From: Clostridiales bacterium
GTDB lineage: Bacteria > Bacillota > Clostridia > Oscillospirales > Oscillospiraceae
Length of the DNA: 64,000 bases
Assembly (NCBI GenBank): GCA_029010715.1
Contig: JAQXKZ010000014.1
Location: 24,851 to 88,850, forward strand
Direction of reading: 5' to 3'
Both the position numbers and the translations under genes were made by a program. Positions within the stretch are counted from its first letter, which is position 1. Each line of letters begins with the position of its first letter. Below the pieces are notes generated by a model. It had not been told where the DNA came from, made no database searches, and saw only the letters and a program-made list of their open reading frames with translations. Positions 51,222-60,103 of the stretch are shown here, one piece after another.

Positions 51222-52811
51222 TCACTTTACCTGGCTGACCATCAGCATACCGAACTCCTCGGATGACTCGGAAGCCGGGAGTATTCCGGCTATCCTGCCG
51301 CCGGAGACGATCGCGATACGGTCGCATACCTGTCTGAGCTCCTCCAGCTCGGAGGAGATCATGACGACGGTAACGCCGTATTCACGGTTGAATTTTTTCA
51401 GCGCGTCAAGCACCAGAGCCTTTGCGCCGACGTCTATGCCCCGCGTGGGCTCGGAGACGAACAGGAACTTCGGCTGGAGCGCAAAAGCCTTTGCAAGGCA
51501 GATCTTCTGCTGGTTGCCGCCCGAGAGCTCCCTCGCCTTCTGCTTGGAACCGGTGCACTTTATCATAAGCTCATTTATGTACTTATTTGTGACCTCGCCG
51601 ATAGCCTTCTCGTCTCTCCACTTTATGAGACCTCCGAGCAGCTTCCTGAGGAACTTGTCCTGCACCTGCATTGCGGGGAAGGCCACGTTCCATTCAAGCG
51701 TCTCGTCAAGCAGAAGGCCCACGCCGCGCCTGTCCTCGGAGACGAACGCGATGTTCGCGTCGAGACAGCTTCGCGGGCTGTTGAGAGGGATGGGCCTGCC
51801 TTCAAATTCGACGCTGCCGCCGGCCTCGTAAAGGCCCATGACGCCGTTGGGTATGCCGAGCTTGCCCTGACCCGCAAGGCCCCCGATACCGAGGATCTCG
51901 CCCTCCATGATGTCAAGGTCGACGTTGCGGACGATCTCGCCGGGCATATCTACCCAGAGCTTTTTGATGCTCATGACGGTCTTTGCGTCCGACAGCTCCC
52001 TTATATCCGTATTGGCCGCAGTGCTGACGCTTCTGCCGACCATCCATTTCGCGATCTCTGTTACATTGGTCTCACAGGCGGGCACGTCCTTGACGACATA
52101 GCCGTCACGCATGACCACAACCTTATCGCACACGGAAAGGATCTCATGGAGTCTGTGTGTGATAAAGATGACGGATATGCCCTTTGCGGCCATACCCCTG
52201 ATGGATTCAAGCAGAGCCTCCGCTTCCTTCTCAGTCAGGACCGCGGTGGGTTCATCGAGAATGAGGAGCTTCAGCTTGTCCTTCGACAGCTCGCGTGCGA
52301 TTTCGGTGAACTGCTTATGGCCGACGGGCATGTCGTTTATGACCATGTTCGGGTCGATGGAGAAGCCCATCTTCTCGATGGCGGCCACAGCTCTGCCGTT
52401 CATTTCGTTATAGTCAAGAGTGTTCAGTCTTTCTCCGAACACCTGGGATATCACGTTTGTCTTTTTCGGCTCTCTGTTGAGCAGAATGTTTTCGGTGGCG
52501 GTAAAGCCGGGGATCAGGGAGAACTCCTGATGCACCATGCCGATACCGGCAGCCAGCGCGTCAAACGGCGTAGCAAAATTGACCTTCTCTCCGTTGATAA
52601 GAACATCCCCGCCGTAGCCGCCGGTCTCTCTGATAACGTCCATTCCGAAAAGTATCTTCATAAGAGTACTTTTACCGGCGCCGTTTTCGCCGCAGAGGCC
52701 GAGCCCCTCGCCCTCATTCAGGCTGAGATTGATGTCCGTAAGGACCTGGTTGCCGAAAAAGTCCTTCTTGATATTCCTGAGCTCCAACAAAGGAATGTTA
52801 GCGTTTATCAT
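51222..52811 (-). CDS. Double-domain ABC ATPase (RbsA/MglA type)
   Basis: A 529-residue tandem ATPase. The first half has an intact Walker A GENGAGKST and signature. The second half has a degenerate P-loop (GGLAGQGK) but a full signature LSGGNQQK, the asymmetry usual for the RbsA/MglA class. The start at 52811 is chosen from the ATG; a TTG three codons earlier is also in frame. It lies after the binding-protein gene, with two matching hairpins in the 280-base gap. It powers the two permeases. Confidence 0.93.
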   Translation of the reverse strand: MINANIPLLELRNIKKDFFGNQVLTDINLSLNEGEGLGLCGENGAGKSTLMKILFGMDVIRETGGYGGDVLINGEKVNFATPFDALAAGIGMVHQEFSLIPGFTATENILLNREPKKTNVISQVFGERLNTLDYNEMNGRAVAAIEKMGFSIDPNMVINDMPVGHKQFTEIARELSKDKLKLLILDEPTAVLTEKEAEALLESIRGMAAKGISVIFITHRLHEILSVCDKVVVMRDGYVVKDVPACETNVTEIAKWMVGRSVSTAANTDIRELSDAKTVMSIKKLWVDMPGEIVRNVDLDIMEGEILGIGGLAGQGKLGIPNGVMGLYEAGGSVEFEGRPIPLNSPRSCLDANIAFVSEDRRGVGLLLDETLEWNVAFPAMQVQDKFLRKLLGGLIKWRDEKAIGEVTNKYINELMIKCTGSKQKARELSGGNQQKICLAKAFALQPKFLFVSEPTRGIDVGAKALVLDALKKFNREYGVTVVMISSELEELRQVCDRIAIVSGGRIAGILPASESSEEFGMLMVSQVK

Positions 52812-52838
52812 ATCTCTCAATTCCTACTTCAAAATGTT

Positions 52839-52860
52839 GGGGGAGGAATCCTCCTCCCCC
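52839..52860 (-). repeat. Hairpin GGGGGAGGA, copy before the ATPase gene
   Basis: A perfect 9-bp stem (GGGGGAGGA/TCCTCCCCC) closes a 4-base loop, 28 bases upstream of the ATPase start. The same stem recurs at 53060-53081. A purine-rich arm of this kind resembles a ribosome site and could hinder or regulate ATPase translation. Confidence 0.65.
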
Positions 52861-53059
52861 TGAACCTGTCCGGAAGAGCGTCTGCGCCCCCGTCAGGCGT
52901 TTCCGCCGGGCATACCGGCACTGCCGGCTGCCGCCGTGCCTGAAAGCCCTGACCGTGCAGGGGCTCCCGCGGCGGATCTGTTTATCAGAGCGGGCCACTC
53001 CCCGCTCAGTTTCGTACTCTGCCGGTTTACATCGCGGAAGAGTCTGCTTTACAATTTCG

Positions 53060-53081
53060 GGGGGAGGAATAATCCTCCCCC
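53060..53081 (-). repeat. Hairpin GGGGGAGGA, copy after the binding-protein gene
   Basis: The second copy of the same 9-bp stem (loop ATAA) lies 25 bases after the stop of the binding-protein gene. It could protect the 3' end of that message, as stem-loops after binding-protein genes often do. The stretch 52861-53059 between the copies has no recognised feature. Confidence 0.65.
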
Positions 53082-53105
53082 TTTTATTGCCGGATGCAGC
53101 TTATA

Positions 53106-54356
53106 TTACTTAATGGTGAAGTACTTCTCGGGAACTTCAATATCAGTGGCGTGCATGTAGGTGCCAGGCTCGCCCATGATGTAGGTATCCTGATACACGA
53201 GGAAGGTGTTCTCAGCCTTAACGCCGGTCTCGGCATTGGTGTAGTTGGAGCCGTTCCATGCAGCGTTGGGGGAGAACTCCTGATATGCCTTGGAGATATC
53301 GTCCATGTCGCAGAGCTCGCTCTCGCCGTTGATGACGTTCAGAGCATGCTGTGCAAGACCGGCAGAGACAGTGTAGCCGTAGGAGTAAGCCCAGGTGCCG
53401 AAGCGGCCGGCGCCGCCCTTTTCACAGACAGCTTTCTCAACCTTGGCAAGGATCTTCTCGTAGTCGCCGGCTTCCTCAGTCAGGTCGATGCCCAGAGCAC
53501 CGGGGTAGCCCATGGTGGGAGAGGGCAGGTCAGCCTCGATGAAGTATCCGCCGTACTCGAGCAGCTGCTTGAGCAGAGGCTCGGTGTGAGCGTCGTTGGT
53601 GCAGAAGTAAGCGGCATTCTGGCCGTACTTCTCAACCCACTCGGGGACCTTCTCAAGTATGTAGGCCTGAGCACCGGCAACACCGACGTCAGAGGTGGGG
53701 TCGGGAGCGGTCTCGAGAACGAACTTCATGCCGAACTCATCGCAGGCAGCCTGCATGATGGCGACACGGCGGCTCATGGTCTCATAGGACATGTGGCGCG
53801 GGAAGGAGATGTGAACGAAGGTGTCGCAGCCAAGCTCATGAGCGGTGCGGATGATGAGGTAGCCGCGGGCAACAAAGTCATTGTTGCAGACGAGGTCGGC
53901 AGCGGAGCCGATCTCGGGCAGGTCCTCGTGGGACTCACCGGCGATGCAGATGATGTCGGGGCGGCTTTCCTTGATGCGGCGGAAAGCTTCGGTGGTACCG
54001 GGAACAGCCTGATTAACGATAATGGCCTTCATATCGGGGTCATCGGAGAGGTTGACGATGGTCTGGATGGTGGTCTCGAGCTCTTCGGTGAAGTTGTCGG
54101 GATAGATGGCCAGCTTGACCATGTCCTCGCCGTATTTGGCCTGGAAAGCCTCGGCGCCGCGGCGGTCATCCTCGGACTGGGAAACAGAACCGGTGACTAT
54201 ACCGATATGTACAGTGCCCTCAGCCGCGGTGGTATCGGCGGCTTCGGTGCTCTTGTCTGCTGCAGGGGCAGTGGTAGAGGCACTCGTGCTGTCGCCGCAG
54301 GCGCACAGAGCGAAAGCCATGCACAGAGCCAGAAGCAGTGCGATGAATTTTTTCAT
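53106..54356 (-). CDS. DUF3798 substrate-binding lipoprotein
   Basis: A 416-residue lipoprotein (signal with LCACG lipobox near residue 20, then a Ser/Thr/Ala linker) with a DUF3798 domain of periplasmic-binding-protein type: GTVHIGIVTGSVSQSEDDRRGAEAF, then IYPDNFTEELETTIQTIVNLSDDPDMKAIIVNQAVPGT. It heads an operon with a double ATPase, two BPD_transp_2 permeases and a small anchored protein. It therefore supplies the ligand to the transporter. The ligand of the family is not known to me. The ATG at 54356 has AAGGAGGACAAAC upstream. Confidence 0.88.
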   Translation of the reverse strand: MKKFIALLLALCMAFALCACGDSTSASTTAPAADKSTEAADTTAAEGTVHIGIVTGSVSQSEDDRRGAEAFQAKYGEDMVKLAIYPDNFTEELETTIQTIVNLSDDPDMKAIIVNQAVPGTTEAFRRIKESRPDIICIAGESHEDLPEIGSAADLVCNNDFVARGYLIIRTAHELGCDTFVHISFPRHMSYETMSRRVAIMQAACDEFGMKFVLETAPDPTSDVGVAGAQAYILEKVPEWVEKYGQNAAYFCTNDAHTEPLLKQLLEYGGYFIEADLPSPTMGYPGALGIDLTEEAGDYEKILAKVEKAVCEKGGAGRFGTWAYSYGYTVSAGLAQHALNVINGESELCDMDDISKAYQEFSPNAAWNGSNYTNAETGVKAENTFLVYQDTYIMGEPGTYMHATDIEVPEKYFTIK

Positions 54357-54437
54357 GTTTGTCCTCCTTATAATTTCCATACCATACCGCCGCGCTGACG
54401 CATATACAACGCAGCCGTAAAGGTACATGCTTGTTTG

Positions 54438-54466
54438 ATTATACCCGTGTTTTCCGGCCGTGTCAA
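54438..54466 (-). promoter_or_regulatory. Promoter of the DUF3798 transporter operon
   Basis: TTGACA and TATAAT on the minus strand are separated by exactly 17 bases, a consensus sigma-A promoter. It lies about 75 bases before the binding-protein start. Confidence 0.88.
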
Positions 54467-54633
54467 TACAATATCAAGCCGAATGGCCGCTGTTTTGCGG
54501 ATATCCGACACTCAGACACAGAATCTGCGCATGAATTTTCCAGTCTCTCCAGCGCTGCCTGTGCGGCGCCGGGGCCGTATATACTCCCCCATTCTTCCCA
54601 CAGTCACACGGGCGGCTTTTACATAAAACCGGC

Positions 54634-55257
54634 TTATTTACCGATCAGCTCCCTGAACTGCGCGTCTCTGTCGAAGCTGCCGTCCGTAAAGCCCGGTATC
54701 TCCTTTATTGCCTTGCACACGCTCAGGCTGAAGCCGGTCAGTATCGCCCCGATCTCGGCGTCGGAATATCGGCAGCCTCCGGTCACTGTAAGAGTGGCGA
54801 GGCTGTATACGACCAGCCACATATCCCTGAAGTAACGGCAGGCATCCGAGTCGTTCATGTTGTAGATCCGCTTCAGCGACTCTGTGACAATCCCCTTCGA
54901 ATGCTCCATCGCCTCTGTCACGCCGATATTTCCGTCCGCCGCAGGCGTCAGGAATATAAGCCTGTACAGCTCCGGCTCGTCGCGCGCGAAGCGGATAAAC
55001 TGCGTCCCGAAACCATAGAACGGAATCTCCGCGCGCAGGCCCTCCTCAGCATAGCCGTCGTATATTTTCTCTGCAGCGGCCCTGACCTCGCGCTTTGCCT
55101 CGTCCATGGTAGTGAAGCAGGTAAATACCGGCTGCGTCGAGACGCCGAGCTCATCTGCGACAGCTCTGGCCGTAAGAGCTCCCGCTCCCTTTGCGCGCAC
55201 GACACGTACCGCGGCCGCTACCATTTCGTCCCGCGTAAATTTGTTTCTGGGTGCCAT
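54634..55257 (-). CDS. TetR/AcrR-family transcriptional regulator
   Basis: A 207-residue protein with the N-terminal TetR helix-turn-helix (FTRDEMVAAAVRVVRAKGAGALTARAVADELGVSTQPVFTCF, about residues 8-50) and a helical ligand domain. It is probably a ligand-responsive repressor. A perfect 14-base palindrome lies just before the gene, suggesting autoregulation. The DUF3798 transporter operon lies downstream on the same strand with its own promoter; regulation of it is possible but unproved. Confidence 0.88.
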   Translation of the reverse strand: MAPRNKFTRDEMVAAAVRVVRAKGAGALTARAVADELGVSTQPVFTCFTTMDEAKREVRAAAEKIYDGYAEEGLRAEIPFYGFGTQFIRFARDEPELYRLIFLTPAADGNIGVTEAMEHSKGIVTESLKRIYNMNDSDACRYFRDMWLVVYSLATLTVTGGCRYSDAEIGAILTGFSLSVCKAIKEIPGFTDGSFDRDAQFRELIGK

Positions 55258-55291
55258 TTCAGTCTTTCCTTTCCATACAAATGCAAGTACG

Positions 55292-55305
55292 GCAATATAT
55301 ATTGC
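55292..55305. promoter_or_regulatory. Palindromic operator before the TetR gene
   Basis: GCAATATATATTGC is a perfect 14-base palindrome between the -10 box and the start codon. Partial half-sites (TGCAAGTAC and GTACATTGCA) flank it. It is a likely site for the TetR-family protein. Confidence 0.65.
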
Positions 55306-55325
55306 ACGATGTACATTGCATGTGT

Positions 55326-55354
55326 ATTATAGTTTCCGCGCATACCTCTGTCAA
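55326..55354 (-). promoter_or_regulatory. Promoter of the TetR gene
   Basis: TTGACA and TATAAT on the minus strand are separated by 17 bases. The palindrome lies immediately downstream of it. Confidence 0.85.
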
Positions 55355-55561
55355 TGGGTAAGGCCTCCGGCTTTTCCATACGGCCCAGTGGCGTCAACGC
55401 TCCGTTCTCCGTACTTCCCCAGCTGCCGCCGTAAACATGCGGCCCAGCTTTATACAAATATGCCCTGCGCCTTCCGCCTCGCCTGACACGATCCCACCCC
55501 GTATATCTTTGTCTGCTTTCCGGTGCGCTTCAGTATTACGCAGGCGCACAGGCTCATACCG

Positions 55562-55601
55562 AAAAAAACAAGCTGAACGAAAATGCGTTCAGCTTGTTTT
55601 T
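55562..55601. terminator. Bidirectional terminator after the AraC gene
   Basis: An 11-bp stem (CAAGCTGAACG/CGTTCAGCTTG, 6-base loop) has A and T runs on both sides. It isolates the AraC and TetR genes. I see no gene in 55355-55561. Confidence 0.85.
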
Positions 55602-55629
55602 GCCGGGCGGCGGCTCCGGCTCTTCCTGT

Positions 55630-56517
55630 TCATTTAAGGCTTCTGCGCCTTACCCCTCTCAGCTCGATATAGCCGCGCTCACCGCGGGGTTCAAGCTGGA
55701 TGCGCGGATTCTCATCGTCCCACTCGTATCCGACCGTTGCCGGGTCGTATCCGTCCATAGCCCGCTGCAGCGCGGAGATTGCTTCGCAGTAATCCTCCTC
55801 AGCAAACGGTTCGCCCTGAAACATCATGTACTCCGCCTCCGGCAGAGTGATCACATCAAAGCCCTCGGGGACGGGTCCGCTGTAGTCCGGCTCTGCTTCC
55901 ACTCCCTGTACATAGGTGGAGGTATCCGGTTTTTTGTACTTCTCCGGCAGCCACATGCAGACCGGCTCTCCGCACAGGGAGTCCATACTCAGCAGCATCC
56001 CCCACACGTCGCAGCCGACTTCCCCGCAGTACTGGAAATAATCCTCCGCCCTGATACCGCGTCTGATGATGACCTTGCGTTCGGGCTTGCGTATGATCTG
56101 GATAAAAATATTCCTGATGTCGCTCATGTTATTCCGTTCCTTTCTCAGCTCTCTGAATTTTGCGCCGTAGGGGACGAACAGCGTGATGGGAACCGGATGT
56201 CTCGCGTACTCGCTCGGCGTCATACCGAACTCCCGCGCAAACGCCCTCGTGTAGCCGTCCGCACTTTTGAAGCCAAGTCCGAACGCTATGTCGATGACAC
56301 GGCTTTTCCCGTTCTTCAGCTGCAGCGCGGACTGTGACAGACGCAGCCGCCGTATGTAGTCTGCCGGCGTCAGACCCGTGTAATCTCTGAACAGCCGGTA
56401 GGCATGCCACGGCGAAAACAGGGACACCCGCGCAAGGTCCGTCAGTCCTATATCTCCGTCAAGATTCGTCTCAATATAGTCCTGCATACGCTGTACGGCC
56501 AATATCTGTTCCTTCAC
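55630..56517 (-). CDS. AraC-family regulator with GyrI-like ligand domain
   Basis: The 295-residue protein has an N-terminal pair of AraC helix-turn-helix motifs (about residues 8-105: LTDLARVSLFSPWHAYRLFRDYTG and VIDIAFGLGFKSADGYTRAFAREFGMTPSEYA). A C-terminal GyrI-like effector domain follows (about 135-295). This order is that of Rob/SoxS-like multidrug regulators in Bacillota. It starts with GTG at 56517, with AAGGAGGC upstream. Its target is not obvious; no efflux pump is adjacent. Confidence 0.88.
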   Translation of the reverse strand: MKEQILAVQRMQDYIETNLDGDIGLTDLARVSLFSPWHAYRLFRDYTGLTPADYIRRLRLSQSALQLKNGKSRVIDIAFGLGFKSADGYTRAFAREFGMTPSEYARHPVPITLFVPYGAKFRELRKERNNMSDIRNIFIQIIRKPERKVIIRRGIRAEDYFQYCGEVGCDVWGMLLSMDSLCGEPVCMWLPEKYKKPDTSTYVQGVEAEPDYSGPVPEGFDVITLPEAEYMMFQGEPFAEEDYCEAISALQRAMDGYDPATVGYEWDDENPRIQLEPRGERGYIELRGVRRRSLK

Positions 56518-56768
56518 GTTTTTCGCCTCCTTCGTCTTACGGACTCATTCTAACGTTTCGCTGAAGGAATCTCTCGACGTTTTTTGCTGTGTTCCGTTTC
56601 CCGGCTGTTCCCGGGATAAGCTTTCGGAATCCGCCCGGCGGGGTGCGTCCCTCGCGCGGCAAATCCGCCCTTACGGCAGAGGCCGGGACCTGTGAACGGG
56701 CCGGAACGCGCCCGGTCACGCTTTCCGGTATGCGTCGCCTGCAGCGGCGGGCTTTTGAATATATCGCT

Positions 56769-56797
56769 ACTATACGATTCAAAAAAATCCGTGTCAA
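56769..56797 (-). promoter_or_regulatory. Predicted promoter of the AraC gene
   Basis: TTGACA and TATAGT on the minus strand are separated by 17 bases. The message would have a GC-rich leader of about 245 bases with no coding potential that I recognise. Confidence 0.75.
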
Positions 56798-56860
56798 TGC
56801 CAGGGCCTTACCTCTGCGGCACGTCGCTTTATCGTTTTCGTTTTTTATATTATCAGATAA

Positions 56861-56928
56861 GGAAGAAGGAGCCAACAGACATTTAGTCTGCCGCACAAGC
56901 GGTAAGCTCAATGCCGTCGGCTCCTTCC
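56861..56928 (-). ncRNA. Branched stem-loop downstream of the tryptophan transporter gene
   Basis: A long closing stem (GGAAGGAGCC with GGCTCCTTC) encloses two small hairpins (CAGAC-ATTTA-GTCTG and CCGC-ACAA-GCGG as read on the plus strand), a branched fold. No long U-tract follows on either strand. It may be the 3' end of the tna message or a small structured RNA; I do not recognise a family. Confidence 0.35.
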
Positions 56929-56959
56929 GGCGCTGCGGAAGCTAAGGGATACGATCTAT

Positions 56960-58360
56960 TCAGCTGATTCCGCCGTAGGCGATGCCCAGGACGAAGCACA
57001 GCAGACACAGGGGCACAAAGACGTACTTGCCGAAGGCGTGAAACCACTTCATTATGGGCTTGCTGTCGCCTTCCTGCACGGCCTCCAGCGCGTCATTCTT
57101 CTTCATGACCCAGAAGAACATGATACCTGCGGACGCCGCACCCAGAGGGCACAGGTAGATGGACACCATATCCATCCACTGGGAGGTCCAGGGCTGGATG
57201 CACAGGGAGACTGCGATGGCCAGAGCGTGGATTACAGTGGTGGCTGCGATACGGTTCAGGTGCAGCTTCTCCTGCAGGAAGGCCACAGGAGTCTCAAACA
57301 GGTTGATGATGGAGCTTATACCGGCGAAAAGCACCGCCAGGAAGAAGAAAATGCCTACGATACGGGAAATACCGCCCATGCCGTTGAACACCGGCATCAG
57401 GTAGACGAACATCAGGCCGGGACCGCCGTTGCCCAGATCCGCACCCACGGTGGCCATGGCGGGGATGATGATGAGCATGGCCAGAAGAGCCGCGGAGGTA
57501 TCAAAAACGGCGCAGAGGATGGCGGACTTGCGGATATTGACGTCCTTGCCCAGATAGGAGCCGTAGATCACGGAACCGGAGCCTGCCACAGACAGGGAGA
57601 AGAAGCACTGGCCGAAGGCGAAAACCCACACGTTGACATCCAGCAGACCCCTGGGATTCAGAGTAAAAATGTACTTATAGCCCTCGGAAGTACCGGGGAC
57701 AAAGATCATCACCGCGGCCAGGATGATAAAGAGCGCGTACAGCGCGGGGATCATCACCTTGCAGGATTTCTCAATGCCGCTGGCGATACCGAATATCATG
57801 ATCGCGAAGGAAGCCGCAATGGCCACAATTATCCAGAAGTTGTTGGCGCCGCCGGTGGCGAAGGTCATTTTAACCGCCTCGCCCAGAGTCTCCGCCTCGG
57901 GAGCCACCGCGCCGAAGGTGCCGCCGATCACGCTCATGTCCTGACCCATGGCTGCCAGCTCGCCGGTAAAGGCCATTTTGGTGTAGTAAAACACCCAACC
58001 CATGATGACGGCGTAGCCGATGCCCAGACACAGTGAGGCAAAAACAGGAACCCCGCCGATGAGTTCACCGGCCCTCTTTGACTTGCCGCCGTTTTCCATG
58101 GCCATACCGAAGGAGCCCACAGGTCCGAAACCGAAGCGGCGGCCCAGAGCGAACTCCTCCATCATGCCGGACTGGCTGATGACCAGCACGAAGATGAAAT
58201 ATGGTATCAGAAAGGTCAGACCGCCGTAGCGTGAAACCAGCATGGGGAAACGCCAGATGTTGGCCATGCCCACGCAGGAGCCCACGGCAGACATTATGAA
58301 TCCCCATTGGGATTTGAAGCCGTCCTGTCTGGCTAAGGTGTTGCTGTTTTTGGATGACAT
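56960..58360 (-). CDS. NSS-family sodium-dependent transporter, likely tryptophan importer
   Basis: A 466-residue neurotransmitter:sodium symporter with about eleven membrane segments. The N-terminal FIMSAVGSCVGMANIWRFP is the unwound segment 1 with sodium and substrate contacts; GMMEEFALGR follows. Bacterial NSS proteins next to tryptophanase genes include the characterised tryptophan transporter TnaT. Here the gene lies 47 bases after a tryptophanase gene, so Trp uptake is the best guess. Other amino acids cannot be excluded from sequence. Confidence 0.88.
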   Translation of the reverse strand: MSSKNSNTLARQDGFKSQWGFIMSAVGSCVGMANIWRFPMLVSRYGGLTFLIPYFIFVLVISQSGMMEEFALGRRFGFGPVGSFGMAMENGGKSKRAGELIGGVPVFASLCLGIGYAVIMGWVFYYTKMAFTGELAAMGQDMSVIGGTFGAVAPEAETLGEAVKMTFATGGANNFWIIVAIAASFAIMIFGIASGIEKSCKVMIPALYALFIILAAVMIFVPGTSEGYKYIFTLNPRGLLDVNVWVFAFGQCFFSLSVAGSGSVIYGSYLGKDVNIRKSAILCAVFDTSAALLAMLIIIPAMATVGADLGNGGPGLMFVYLMPVFNGMGGISRIVGIFFFLAVLFAGISSIINLFETPVAFLQEKLHLNRIAATTVIHALAIAVSLCIQPWTSQWMDMVSIYLCPLGAASAGIMFFWVMKKNDALEAVQEGDSKPIMKWFHAFGKYVFVPLCLLCFVLGIAYGGIS

Positions 58361-58407
58361 ATGTTACCCTCCGTTTTAACACAGTTTGTTGGTGCTGTCA
58401 TTTGCGT

Positions 58408-60048
58408 TTACTCGTTGGGATAGGGCTCCAGGAAGGCATGGAAGTGACGCATGGGCAGATTGTGGCCCCAGACAATCCGCATATTGGGTATATTCTCCCT
58501 GTCCTCATACAGGGCCTTGACCGCTGCAATGACATAGTCCAGGTGTTCCCGGGTCAGTCGGCTGCGGTCGATGGCGAAACGTACCACATTGCATACCTCT
58601 GCCTGCTGCTCCGGGGTCTTCAGGTCATATTCCATTGAATAGTCGCCCAGTTCGGATACGCGGATGCCGTATCGGCGGATCAGTTCCAGAGAAAAGCCCT
58701 CTCCGGCGAAGGTGTCATGGTCCCGCTTGCCGTCGAAGAACTCATCCATGTTTATGTATACGGCGTGACCGCCGGCCGGCAGGACAACGCCCTTGACGCC
58801 TGCGTCATAGAAGCCCTCGGCCAGATAGTTGCATTGGGCCACGCGCTCGTTCATATAGTTGAAATCGCAGCTCTCATACAGTCCGCAGGCAAGCGCCATG
58901 ATGTCGCGGCCGCTCATGCCTCCGTAGGAGTCGTTGCCGTAGCAGGATATCTGCTTCACCTTCAGCAGCACGCCCACGTCCGTCTTAACGCTGCCATCCT
59001 CGTTGAAGTCGGAGAACTTCCGCCAGAACAGGCCCCTGTCACGGAAGGCCAGCATACCGCCCATGTTCGCATGGCCGTCTTTCTTTGCGGACATGGTGAA
59101 GGCGTCGCAGTATGAGAACATTTCAGTGGCGATTTCGGCGATGGATCTGTCCGCGTAGCCATCCTCGTTCATCTTGATGAAGTAGGCATTTTCCGCCCAG
59201 CGGGCGGCGTCAAACACCAGCGGTATGCCGTAGCTGTGGGCCACCCGGTTTATCTCCCGCAGGTTTCCCATCGACACTGCCTGACCGCACACCGGGTTGT
59301 TTGTAATGCAGGTGAAGATAAGCGGCACATTCTCCGGGCCGATGCCCTGTATCAGCTGCTCCAGCTTCTCAATGTCCATGTTGCCCTTGAAGGGGTTTTT
59401 GGGATAGCGGCCGCCCTCGGGCGTCTCCCACAGCAGCTGCTTGTTGTACAGATTACGTGGAATCGAGCCCATCTGCTTGATGTTGCCCTCTGTGGTGTCG
59501 AAGTGACCGTTGGAGGGGATGGTAAACTGCCTGCCGGGATGGCGCTTGCCAAGAATATTGCGCACGATCTCCATCAGCACGGACTCTGCCGCGCGGCCCT
59601 GCTGAATTATGAAGGCGTTCGGACGTTCCATCTGCGCGGCTCCGCCGTTGAACAGGCCGCCCTCATATTCGCAGAGGTAGACCTCATCCATCAGCTTTTC
59701 CACATCGCGGCAGTCGGTGCGGACCAGATCAATGATCTTCTTCCAGTTCTTTTCGCCGCCGCGCTCGAAAATGTCGCGGAAGGTGTCCAGCAGCACATAG
59801 TAGCCGGTGTTGCGGCCATAGGCCTCGTCGCCCAGAAACAGTGCGGCCCACTGCTGATTGGTCATGGCTGTGGTGCCGGAGTCTGACAGCATGTCGACGG
59901 TCAGCATACCGGAGGGGAATGCAAATTCGTTGTAGTGTGTAGCCTTCAGGACCCGCTCACGCTGCTCTACCGTGACGTTGGGAATGTCGCGGACAGCGAA
60001 AGTGAAGTGATGAGGGACCGAGACATTGAGTGGGTATTGCGTGCTCAT
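58408..60048 (-). CDS. tnaA: Tryptophanase (beta-eliminating lyase)
   Basis: A 546-residue PLP lyase that splits Trp into indole, pyruvate and ammonia. Family residues seen are LSDSGTTAMT, the PLP-site QGRAAES, FDAARWAENAYF (with the Asp that contacts PLP), and the Schiff-base Lys in TMSAKKDGHANMGG. Near the C-terminus RHFHAFL places a His where tryptophanases have His463, rather than the residue of tyrosine phenol-lyase. The protein is about 75 residues longer than the E. coli enzyme, mostly by an insert at about residues 95-140. It is the first gene of a unit with the NSS transporter. GGAGGTAACTTATA lies before the ATG. Confidence 0.9.
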   Translation of the reverse strand: MSTQYPLNVSVPHHFTFAVRDIPNVTVEQRERVLKATHYNEFAFPSGMLTVDMLSDSGTTAMTNQQWAALFLGDEAYGRNTGYYVLLDTFRDIFERGGEKNWKKIIDLVRTDCRDVEKLMDEVYLCEYEGGLFNGGAAQMERPNAFIIQQGRAAESVLMEIVRNILGKRHPGRQFTIPSNGHFDTTEGNIKQMGSIPRNLYNKQLLWETPEGGRYPKNPFKGNMDIEKLEQLIQGIGPENVPLIFTCITNNPVCGQAVSMGNLREINRVAHSYGIPLVFDAARWAENAYFIKMNEDGYADRSIAEIATEMFSYCDAFTMSAKKDGHANMGGMLAFRDRGLFWRKFSDFNEDGSVKTDVGVLLKVKQISCYGNDSYGGMSGRDIMALACGLYESCDFNYMNERVAQCNYLAEGFYDAGVKGVVLPAGGHAVYINMDEFFDGKRDHDTFAGEGFSLELIRRYGIRVSELGDYSMEYDLKTPEQQAEVCNVVRFAIDRSRLTREHLDYVIAAVKALYEDRENIPNMRIVWGHNLPMRHFHAFLEPYPNE

Positions 60049-60103
60049 TATAAGTTACCTCCATAATTTGGGCACATAAGTGCCTGATTTTAGTGGAGAT
60101 ACC

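Noticed and set aside
52839..53081. CRISPR array
   Set aside because: Only two palindromic copies occur, about 220 bases apart and without regular spacers. No cas genes are in the window.
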